Shown piece by piece: positions 55,598 through 64,000 of a stretch of 64,000 nt of DNA. This stretch comes from Hyphodiscus hymeniophilus (taxonomy: Eukaryota; Ascomycota; Leotiomycetes; Helotiales; Hyphodiscaceae). How positions within the stretch are numbered: the first letter of the stretch is position 1; every line of letters begins with the position of its first letter. The stretch is from assembly GCA_016508695.1 (NCBI GenBank), contig VNKQ01000018.1, forward strand, positions 434,001-498,000, given 5' to 3'. Position numbers and translations under genes: made by a program. Below the pieces are notes generated by a model. It worked only from the letters and a program-made list of their open reading frames with translations, did not search any database and was not told the DNA's origin.

Positions 55598-56636
55598 TTA
55601 ACTCCAGTCAATCGTCTCCAGCGCCTGCCTCAGACCCACCAGACCCGAGACACCGAGCTGATTTCCCGTCAAAACTTCTACTCCCTCCTTTGACCAACTC
55701 TTTTCCCGTGCAAACTCCCAGAACTTCATCAGAAGCCCAATCTCCACGCCATAGCCTCCCCACAAGTCCGCATACTGATCATAGTCGATCTGTACGTATG
55801 CCGCCTGGCGGCCAGTAATCTCGCTCCATGTGCCCAACCACTCCCCAATCGTATTCTCGCTGACGCTCATCAGCACGTACCTGGCCGGCAGGGTAATCTC
55901 GGGCTGTGCGAGGATGGCCGCTACAAAAATCCCGACGTTCACAGAAGCGTCGCCGATCGTTACCACGGGTGTGGTATGAGAGCACGGCTGCAGCATGATA
56001 TGCCACCCGGCTGTCGCGAGAAGCGTGGGCTGGTATGTAGGCAGCGACAGGTTCGTGTGGTAAGTACCGGTCCAGGCGAATGTAGTCTTTGCCGCTAGGG
56101 CTGGGAGCGTACTGAGGATATACTCGTCCACGTCGGCCTTGCCATCGCTATGTGGCAAGGACCGTCGGCCATTGGTTATGCGTGTTGCTGAGGGAAGCGT
56201 GCTCCAGACGTAGTGGCGCAGGGTAGATACTGACGCTGCCGCATCCGCGAGGTTCTTGCCATGGTGCAATTCAGTCTCTTGCGCTTGCGCTGCTGAACAT
56301 CGCGGGAACACTTCGAAGAATTGCGTTACAGCGTAGATAGCATAGGCGTCCTAAATACAAAGCAGATCAGGACACGGATTATGGCTGAAAACACTTAGGT
56401 GCAGACTCTGACAGAAAACAAGTTACCTGAAATGCATTCTTTAAACTCGCTCTATCATTTACATCGGCAGCAACAACTTCGAACCCGCGTACAGCGAGAT
56501 CTTTCGCCTTCTCGCTCGAAGTGTTACGAGTTACACAACGGACTCTGTAATTTGGATCCTTCTGTAAGGCATTTACGACGGAGCCGCCTTGCGTGCCTGT
56601 TGCACCGAGAACAACGACGAGCTTGGCGGGCGACAT
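55598..56636 (-). CDS. NmrA-like NAD(P)-binding protein
   Basis: Atypical SDR of the NmrA family, 320 residues. Exons are 56636-56427 and 56350-55598, with a 76-bp phase-0 intron. The N-terminus KLVVVLGATGTQGGSVVNAL carries the glycine-rich motif GxxGxxG, followed by VRCVTRNTSSEKA at the cofactor-phosphate position and VVAADVNDRASLKNAF. After the intron come AYAIYAVTQFFEVF, an NLADAAA helix, RHYVWSTLPSA and the C-terminal domain ending ALETIDWS. No YxxxK is expected in this family. NmrA proteins either sense the redox state of NAD(P) as regulators or act as reductases on aromatic compounds; the sequence does not say which. Confidence 0.88.
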
Positions 56637-59098
56637 TCTATATTTAAAGAAGAAATGTCGTGAGGATGGGAACAGAATGAATATAATCAATGGTTCAAAG
56701 AGGGCAGTGAAATTTATCTATGGTCAAGCCGCCAGGAGAAGTTGCATTGGCTGAAGCGAGAGAGCGTTACGCGATCATTGGTTTCAGGAGTCCACTTCTC
56801 TGGATATACGTAGATGTCTAATAAAACGGAAGGAGGTAGATCTAAATATGTTACAGCAATTCTCCGCAGTTACCGAGAAACGCTACAATGAAACCTGATT
56901 TATAAAATAGGCCAAAGCAGCGATAAGTGAGTACCATTTATACGCAACCTGGATGATCCCCGGGTTTACCTGAATATTAGTAACCGAAAACCCCTGTAAG
57001 TAACGTACAGAGATGACCGAAATCATTTGCTCAATTTGGTCGAATTCAAAGTGTATTAGATATAATACCCAATTGCCTAATACCCCGTAACAACTAAGTG
57101 GGATTTACGCTCTGGTCTTCTGCAAGCTACTAACTATGGTAGTTCTCTACGGAGATGCAAAGTGTATCAGCACACCCCCTTGATTCCGCACAACGGCGCT
57201 GCTGACTCTAGCACGAATTTTCGCTTAATTTAGTAAGCCCATCCCCAAATACCGAGCAACTGGCTAACGTCAGCAGTCCGTCGGAGAAATTGCGCCAGTG
57301 AAGACTCGGTTTCCATGAAAGCAGTTTTCAAGGCCCGTTCAAGTAGCGAATCTGTTCCTGAAGGGTCTTGGTGGTGCGAGATGGACCGCCTCCAGACTTC
57401 TCCGCAGTTTTGGGTCTGTTCTCCACCATCACCGAGCTCCCAACTCAGCAACGTCCCGTGCGGTGGACTATCACGCATCACAGCTCCGAAACAATAGTAT
57501 TCCGCAATGGGCTCTCAGCATCCTCGGCGCCCTCCCCATACACGTCCGTAGCAGGCACCCTAATGTTCCGACGCACGAAAGTTTCGCTCCCTTTACGTGA
57601 TTTAGAGAAAGTTCATGTTCAATGAAATAGAGAGGGGTTTCACATCATAAACAACAACTGAGGGCGTTTTCAGTGCATATGATAAACCACTCACTACCTC
57701 GTATCTAATAATCAAATCTCAAAAGGTTTTCTAGGTTCATCCCTGAGTAGACATAATTTGACAATTTCCAAGGGGCTCGCTTAATCTACAGCTCGCTTAC
57801 AAATAGTAATGCAACACAAGAAGGGGAAAAGGGCAAAGGTGGGATCACTACAGGAATGTATCTGTCTACAATCTGGATATCTAGCTCTTGCCTTGTGTCT
57901 TCGTGGAGCTACTCCACTGGAACGAAGAAGATGGGAAGGTAGATTACAAACCAAGATCGGAGTCTACAAGCGGTGCACGTGACCGTTACGAGAGAAACTC
58001 CGGCGCTAATGCTAGGTAGTTCCTCCTCCACCACCACAAACCGCAAGATCCGAATACCAACATATTCCGTCGCTTTCACCAGACTGTTTTAGTCCGTGAT
58101 CAGCCCAGCTCATAGGTACCCGTAAGTCACCAACGGCAAGTTCCAAGCTCTTCCAGTAATGTCTGTTCTTTCGATCAGGCCTGGATGTTTTGCCCGCGGC
58201 TCGCGAGTCCACAGCTCCTGCCTCACACAGTCCTCAAATTGTTTCTTGTTGAGTCTCGTCAGTATCATTACTACAAGCCACAGTCCTACTAGGAGTCTAA
58301 GGCTGTAACAGGTAGGTCACGAATACCAACATTCCAAATTAAAATATTTACGTAACCAGCTACAAGTGGGCGGAGGGCAAATTCTCCCTACCTACCTCAA
58401 CCACACTAAAGTCGTATTATTTGCAATTCTAGAAGGCATCGAGGCAGGCATGATAGATTTAAGATAGTTACAACTGAATACAAAGTCTCTCAATTTAAGA
58501 GGACGCCTCACATAATAACAGCACTCCAGATAGCCCAATAGTAATGCTTATATATTTAGCTTTGACATCGTTAATGAGGTTGTGCATATCGAACCCTTAT
58601 TAAGAATCAAGAATCAAGTTCAAAGATTTTTTTGTTTTTGCTGTGAGTTGCCGATAATATCACTCCATTTGGAAATGCTGCGCAATTGAATACCTCTTCT
58701 CTTGAACAATTAAAGTTGGAAGGAAAGGGAGTTCCCACAGAGAGCTATCTAGTAAACAGATCAACGTACGTACGTTAACTTCAACAACGTCTAACAACTC
58801 AAGTATCACAATCATCATAACGACCCAGAATGAAGCAGGGGCTGCATGTCTTGCAGGTGAATAGTGGGAGAACTCACCCGGTCTGAGTCCTTTAAGCAAG
58901 TATATGTACCTTCGTAGTAGTAGCATCGGCTATTCATTTCAAGTTCATACAGTGTCTCTAAATACTTCATCGACATCATTTTACCCTCTGTTATGGTTCA
59001 ACCACAAGAGAACCGACGCTGAATCTGTCACCAGAATATTATACACTGCAAGACCAAGCTGTAGCTAAGCTATTCTTGTGCGTACATGGTCACCTTGT
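56637..59098. other. long AT-rich intergenic stretch, no secure gene
   Basis: 2.5 kb, noticeably AT-richer than its neighbours. Frames at 57230-57625 (both strands) and 58660-58926 are short and without recognisable motifs; the first could be a decayed coding fragment. A short ACGT run lies near 58765. Confidence 0.5.
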
Positions 59099-59790
59099 CT
59101 AGCGCACAACATTTTTGAACTGTACATGATGTATCTCCACTGTATCCGCACCTTTTTGGCACAGCTGCAAGCAGTCTTTAACTTCTTGACTCTGCAATGT
59201 CTTCTGTTCTGCTTCAAGGCTCGTCCAGCCTACCGCGGTCGAATATGCCTTGCCGTTTTCCGAACCATTCTTTGACAGCTCCTCAACCACAAATCCATGC
59301 ACAACGCCTGTGCAAGCCCCCTTTTGTTCTTCAAGGATGGACATCAAGGATTCGATGTCTTGCTCAAAGTTGGCCGACAGCGAATAGTATACACATATCT
59401 CAACAACGCCGGCCGTGAAAACGGTGATTGGAGGATCCGGTCGAAATTTAACATGGTGCATGCTCATCCTTGGCGCGCCAGAGTTGAGTTCCTTGAGGAT
59501 GGTAAGTGTAGGTAGGAAATCTGGGCGTGATCCGAACGCCTTATGGGCTTCGAGACTGCTCCACTCTTCATTTATGATTAGAATCAGCATCGCTACTAGC
59601 AAGATTTGAGATATTGCCTCAACTTACGGACTGCGATATCCACAGTGGTGGGCGACTCTTCGTGGTAACCCCAACAAGCATTTTGGAAGCCTTCTTGTTT
59701 GGAAATGGTTGTAAGGGCCTTCTGTAGACTGTCTTCAACTGAAACGGCAGAATTGACCGGGATCGTGATGTGTTCTGTTACTGACGACAT
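59099..59790 (-). CDS. antibiotic-biosynthesis-monooxygenase-like (dimeric alpha/beta-barrel) protein
   Basis: Protein of 209 residues with two similar ferredoxin-like halves. Exons are 59790-59628 and 59565-59099, with a 62-bp phase-1 intron. The first half contains ITIPVNSAVSVEDSLQKALTTISKQEGFQNACWGYHEESPTTVDIAVQWSSLEAHKAF, the typical ABM strand-helix pattern with W-x-x-L-E-A-H. The second half repeats the theme with EICVYYSLS, TGVVHGFVVEE and VGWTSLEAEQKTL. The AVQWSSLEAHK continuation appears only when the intron is removed, which supports the splice model. Such proteins include small cofactor-free monooxygenases and heme-independent enzymes. The active residue pair cannot be assigned here. 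Confidence 0.8.
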
Positions 59791-60298
59791 AGCTCGAAGA
59801 ATTAGGGTGAAAGGTTCTTTGCTCGGTCCTCCAGAGTGATACTGCAAAAAAGCGTTAATGGCAAAGCATGTATAGCAAAATTTGTATACCCTACATTTAG
59901 ATTGAGATATAAGGTCAGTGTTCCTGCTGACCACTTCCTTTTCCATGACACCCCGAAGCATTGAAGCCTAGTGTGTCACTTCCACTTCCAAGTCCGAGAA
60001 CATTGGGGGTGGGGAAATGCTCCCCCAGAGCCCCTCTAGAGAAGTCCGACGTCAACTTCGGTTCCAGCGGGACTTATTCTCCATATATTATGTGGTGTAT
60101 GAAACCATCCTGAATCTCAAGTATCTTTACTGTCCGTCGAGCTGAGTCATCCGGGCCCTTCCCATCGTGAGTTTTGTATGCCACTCCTTGGGTTTCGGCA
60201 CAGCTACTAAGAATACCTATATAGAGGAGCTCTACAAGCTTGACATCAACCACAGCCTTCAAAACTCTTCATCAGTCAACACCCAAATATCCTCAAAC
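59791..60298. other. divergent promoter region (ABM-like / DUF1330)
   Basis: About 0.5 kb between two divergently transcribed genes of related (ferredoxin-like) fold. No element is identified. Confidence 0.5.
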
Positions 60299-60664
60299 AT
60301 GGTCGCCTACATGGTGTACTTCTGTGAGACCATCCACGACCGCAAGGAGCTGGAAGTCTACTGGTCGAAGATCGTCCCAACAATTGGAGAATTTCAGCCC
60401 AAACACCTCTCACTATACGCGCCGATACACCAGATAGAGGGCGAGAAGCCGATTCTGGGCATGACGTTGATTGAGTTTCCGACAATGGAGCTGGCGCGAG
60501 GCTGGTACGAGAGTCCCGCGTACCAAGCCATCAAGCATCACCGCCAGAACAACACCGAGCTTACGGGCTTGATTGCTGAGGGTGGCTCGCTCCCCGTTGC
60601 TGAACGCCTGTTGGGCACTGGCTATGTTCCGCTGAAGAAGCCTGTGCCCGTTGTGGGCGCTTGA
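60299..60664 (+). CDS. DUF1330 family protein
   Basis: Small intronless protein of 121 residues starting MVAYMVYFCETIHDRKELEVYW. It contains IGEFQPKHLSLYAPIHQIEGEKP, GMTLIEFPTMELARGWYESPAYQAIKHHRQNN and a tail LPVAERLLGTGYVPLKKP. The segment LIEFPxMExARxWYxSPxYQxxxxHR is the DUF1330 hallmark. The fold is a dimeric alpha/beta barrel related to ABM proteins. The upstream frame is open to 60167, but the added residues look like leader sequence; the Met chosen gives the family's usual start. It is in divergent orientation to the ABM-like gene. Biochemical function unknown. Confidence 0.85.
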   Translation: MVAYMVYFCETIHDRKELEVYWSKIVPTIGEFQPKHLSLYAPIHQIEGEKPILGMTLIEFPTMELARGWYESPAYQAIKHHRQNNTELTGLIAEGGSLPVAERLLGTGYVPLKKPVPVVGA

Positions 60665-61178
60665 TAGGGGTGCAGAGGTTGAAAATATGTTGCTGTACGG
60701 AAAGACTTATTGTCAGACGGGTGCCAGGCTTCGTCTTTCAAACGAAAGGAGTGCAGGATGCCAGCTGGAAGGGAGTTAATAGTTTATCAGTCTTCATCAG
60801 CTTACTCTCGACTATCTCTCTTGAGACTTTGCTACAAAATATTGTAGTAGTTACTCGAGTAAATAAGCAAAAGATACATTTATAAGCAAGACAAGCTGTT
60901 GAAAACTCCTGAGGCTTTTTGTATATCAAGCTAAGTTTGACTAAAGAAAAGATGAAGATTTGGTGGATAAATTATTAATATAATCAAGGTCATAAAAATA
61001 AATTATTACACCGTTTTTTCCTAAGAAAATGTTTAGAAATGAAGGGTGGGGTGGAGCGAGAACCGAAAGCCGATTGATCATGGCTCAAGTGGCCCAAGCT
61101 CTCTATCCATGATCTCACGATATTGAAATTCAAGCTTCATCACCAATTTCTCTATAACCACTTCTCGGTCATAATACA
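60665..61178. other. intergenic, no gene seen
   Basis: AT-rich 3' flank of the DUF1330 gene and upstream region of the next gene. No motif. Confidence 0.55.
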
Positions 61179-61956
61179 ATGGGATCCAGCGCCTCAAAAA
61201 CTGCCTCTTCGGCAGCCAAAACGTCTATCAGGACCACACCACGCAAATACCCCACTCGTCCACCTCCTCCCTCAAGCCGAACCAATGCTCGACCTGCAGA
61301 ACCGGCCGCAGAAGACACAGTTGGGCCTACTGTGCACCCTTCACCCAAAGCCGCCGCTGCGGACACAAGAGACAATAGTATGTATTGCTCTCATTTCCAA
61401 ACCTTTCTTCACGTCCCAAGTGCGAGGACGAACGGTTTAGCTTTCATGACAGAGTGAGGGTGTTGATGTCAAGGAAGACGCTGACAGGATCTCAAAATTA
61501 GGAGTAGAATTGGACTCTCAAGACCCAGATCTTGGCCTCGCAGCCCGCCTCTCCCAATTGGGTCCAGTTCAACCAAATCCCACACAATCCAACTCATCGA
61601 CGTTCAACGCGACCGACGCCCCCTCACAATCTTCCTCCCAGTTCCAACCCTCCGCCTCGACACCATCCCAGTCCATCTTCCCCAATGCGAAACAAAATCC
61701 GGCCGTCTCTCTCTTGACGGCACGGTATAGACTAGCCGAAGAGGCGGAACAAGAGTTTGCAAATGTAGGACGGAAGAGTAGTCCTGGAAGACAGTTTCTG
61801 GATGTGATCACGATCCGGCAGATCTTGGTGTTACGAGATGAGATGGGCGCTAATGCGGCAGAGATTGAAAGGCAGATGGGCTTAAAAGAGGGAGTTGTAG
61901 CGAGGTTGGGGAGAAGAGGTGTCGTGAGCGCGAGTGAGGGGGGAATGATGGGGTAG
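61179..61956 (+). CDS. hypothetical protein with C-terminal helix-turn-helix-like region
   Basis: Protein of 217 residues. Exons are 61179-61377 and 61502-61956, with a 124-bp phase-1 intron. The N-terminus MGSSASKTASSAAKTS has Gly at position 2 and Ser at 6, an N-myristoylation consensus. About 120 residues of Pro/Ser/Ala/Gln-rich disorder follow. The C-terminal 70 residues are ordered: SLLTARYRLAEEAEQEFANVGRK, then FLDVITIRQILVLRDEMGANAAEIERQMGLKEGVVARLGRRGVV. The last part looks like a helix-turn-helix, with a degenerate recognition helix. I recall similar C-termini among fungal hypothetical proteins, but I cannot assign a name. Membrane tethering through myristate and a DNA-binding-like fold would be an odd combination. 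Both are inference. Confidence 0.72.
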
Positions 61957-62643
61957 ATTGAAGTGGATATGCGTCATGTACTCAAAAGTCCTCTCGAGGG
62001 AGCCCCCATACATAGGTGGAGAATGTCCCGAAAGCGCAAATGGACGCGATTGGGAGGGGACGAGGTGGCAGAGAGAGATTTTGCCTACCTTAGAAGTTGA
62101 AGTCGTTGCCATGTGGAATCACTAACAGCTCACGGTGAAGGTTGAACTGGGGGCAGGGTGGCTTTCAATACCGCAGTCGGCCATCACCACTACAAATTTG
62201 CTTCGACATAGTCACTTATACACAACTACACTCATGAACTCAACTCAAAGATAACAAGGAAAATGACATGGCATGGCCTTTGTCGACTAGGAGCATGGTA
62301 TTATCCTGGAACTATCTCGGTGAGGAACAATACGTGGAAAGTCAGAATGTACACTGCATACAGACCACCTGATGCAAATCTACGCGTTCCTTGGTACTTT
62401 CGTGAGCTGCATATGATCAAGCATCCTATCTCCAAATACGAAGCTGACTGATTGCTTTATGATTTCGCTTCTTCCAAAGAATAATAAGTTGCATCCTCAA
62501 TACATGATCTTCAATATCACACCCCTTATTGACACCAAAAAATTCGCACCCATGATTTAAGATGTCCCCAGCGGCATTTACACTCTCAATCGTGTCACCC
62601 ACAAAGCCGGCACCTTTTCTTCATTGGATATTTGGATATTCTC
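61957..62643. other. intergenic, no gene seen
   Basis: Frames at 61882-62112 (minus) and 62263-62451 (plus) show no recognisable content. Confidence 0.5.
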
Positions 62644-62904
62644 CTAGCTACCCTGGGAGTCGAAAGTTCTGTTGCCCTCAGATAAATCGTCAAAGCCCAC
62701 GTGTTCGTGAATCCAAATCTTTGCAATGCTTTGTACGATGAGGGCGGTGACTAAGCCAATGCATTTTGCTGTTGTTCTTAGGTCGGAAAGAAGAGAGCCT
62801 ACCAGTTGTGCATAGCTGTATGCTGAATCATTCGTACAACTCATCTCCGCAAGGTCTGGAAAAAGCATACTCGACGTGACACGTAACGTTGGCAGTGGCG
62901 GCAA
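62644..62904 (-). CDS. possible small ORF or exon, uncertain
   Basis: An 86-codon minus-strand frame containing LVGSLLSDLRTTAKCIGLVTALIVQSIAKIWIHEHVGFDDLSEGN. The composition looks protein-like, with a moderately hydrophobic helix. A second, shorter frame at 63062-62841 (DTFSDFWNDFLSSVLSSISNHDNDITH) overlaps its start in another phase and could be an upstream exon. I found no donor/acceptor pair that joins them in frame. It may be part of a gene downstream of the ankyrin gene, or chance. Confidence 0.25.
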   Translation of the reverse strand: MPPLPTLRVTSSMLFPDLAEMSCTNDSAYSYAQLVGSLLSDLRTTAKCIGLVTALIVQSIAKIWIHEHVGFDDLSEGNRTFDSQGS

Positions 62905-63143
62905 ACTGAAAGATGGCTGCGAGCTGCACTCAAGAAAGTCCGAGAGAAATCTTGTGTGTAGTGTTCAGTAAGTGGGTGTGTTATGTCATTGTCATGGTTC
63001 GATATTGAAGATAATACAGAGGAAAGAAAATCGTTCCAGAAGTCAGAAAAGGTATCTCCCACAGGCCAGTCACCAAAGCCTGCGAGTCATTACAAAACAG
63101 TACGTGGAAGAAATAATACATGAGGTCGTCAATCATAGTCGTA

Positions 63144-64000
63144 TCAAATACACCCTGGCATCATTTTCACCGAGTTTTCGGAGACTCGTCGTTCGTCGAA
63201 AATGGTTGGATCTGCCAGCGCATTCTCGTGCTCGAGATACGAAAGGACATTATCGTAAAGATATATCGTGAGGGTGTCATTGGGACTCCTTTCCAAGGCT
63301 CTGTCTTTGGCGCTCAAGGTTGCTTGCAGAATGCTTACTGCATGGCCATCGATTCCTGCAGATTATTAGTGTCTACGAATCTAGGAATTCAACCAAAGGA
63401 TAATAGAATGTAGAAAGTCATCCCGCAAAAGTTAGAACACATAGGTTTTTGACTTACTCAGCTTTGCATTCACGTTGGCGCCAGCCTCGATTAAACTCCT
63501 GACGGAATCCGGTCGCCCTCTGATGGCAGCATAGTATAGTGCAGTAGCGCCTTTCCGATTCCGCATATTGACGTTGATTTTATTTGGCAGTCTTTGCAAA
63601 GGATCTTTCCACAATAGAGCGTCAAGATATTTGGACATTGTTGCGCCAGTCTCGTGGCTTCCCATACCTTGGGCAGGCCTGTGGCGGACAATCGAGGTGA
63701 GTGGGGACTCTTGATCTCGATTTTGAAGATTGAGATCTAAGTCATCCTTGCGGGCGAAAGCTCGAATGCTGGAAAGCATTTTCATGTAAGACCCAACTTG
63801 ACGGAGTTGAATGCGTGACAGCGCATGTAGGGCGTTGTCTCCTGTTTCTGGATCTACATATGACGGCTCCGCCCAAGCTCGATGAAGCAAGTCTTTGAAC
63901 CTTTGCTGCCCTTGTTCAATTTTATCCCCTACGTTCTTAGAGAACGGGTCTTCTTGCTGTGGGGTAGAGGGATCAGAGACCGGAGAGGGCTGCTGCCATT
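63144..64000 (-). CDS. ankyrin-repeat protein, 5' part beyond window
   Basis: Partial gene; translation begins to the right of the window. Two exons are visible: 64000-63458 (open from the edge) and 63355-63144, joined by a 102-bp intron (GTAAGT...GCAG, phase 1). The readable part starts with a Pro/Gln-rich linker (QQPSPVSDPSTPQQEDPFSK) and continues through ETGDNALHALSRIQL, an ankyrin-like unit. A clear repeat follows, NMRNRKGATALYYAAIRGRPDSVRSLIEAGANVNAKL, with the TALxxAA...V..LIxAGAxVN signature. The second exon (GHAVSILQATLSAKDRALE...LSYLEHENAL) ends at the stop at 63146-63144. Without splicing the frame would end 8 codons after NVNAKL, so the intron is favoured. N-terminal domains cannot be seen. 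Confidence 0.8.

Noticed and set aside
57230..57625. Frames of 60-85 codons on both strands
   Set aside because: Possibly a decayed coding fragment, but no motif allows an assignment and the strands cannot be told apart.

Overview
This window looks like nuclear DNA of a filamentous ascomycete (Pezizomycotina). The genes carry short GT-AG introns of about 45-120 bp, the coding parts are moderately GC-rich, and the families are typical of such fungi: a plant-type (class II) DAHP synthase, a Mediator subunit Med8, a maltose-permease-type transporter, a fungal PG/PI transfer protein, a Zn2Cys6 regulator, and NmrA-like and DUF4188 proteins. Leotiomycetes is my guess at the class and is inference only. 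I see no tRNA, rRNA, CRISPR or intact transposon. Exon boundaries were read by eye from splice signals and reading frame, with no transcript support.

Layout. 0.6-13 kb: two small single-pass membrane proteins, a TXNDC17-like thioredoxin, and two paralogous non-RD protein kinases (minus strand at 4.4-6.1 kb, plus strand at 11.0-12.9 kb). The kinases enclose an AT-hook/membrane protein and an orphan gene. 13.5-18.3 kb: cytosolic glutaminyl-tRNA synthetase, a 281-bp tandem duplication with an internal hairpin, and a short-chain dehydrogenase (SDR). 19.8-24.7 kb: a dynamin-like GTPase interrupted by an in-frame stop, and an SDR whose N-terminal part lies in a different frame. 27.4-35.0 kb: maltose-type transporter, DUF4188 protein, F-box-type protein, MED8. 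35.5-46.0 kb: ML-domain lipid transfer protein, GST-like protein, SDR, beta-lactamase-like acyltransferase/esterase, SDR, and a decayed Zn2Cys6 regulator. 47.1-51.3 kb: DAHP synthase and an HYPK-like UBA protein in divergent orientation, then a GPI-type surface protein. 53.1-64.0 kb: Gfo/Idh/MocA oxidoreductase, NmrA-like protein, ABM-like protein, DUF1330 protein, a possible helix-turn-helix protein, and an ankyrin gene cut by the window edge.

How it fits together. Housekeeping genes (GlnRS, DAHP synthase, MED8, HYPK) are interspersed with accessory genes. The 37-46 kb block (GST, two SDRs, beta-lactamase-like enzyme, regulator) has the composition of a small secondary-metabolism or detoxification locus, but its regulator looks broken and no backbone synthase is visible, so this is weak inference. 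The observations I would follow up first are the interrupted dynamin gene, the kinase pair with identical intron phases, the decayed regulator next to duplicated CGGCCG elements, and the 281-bp tandem repeat.
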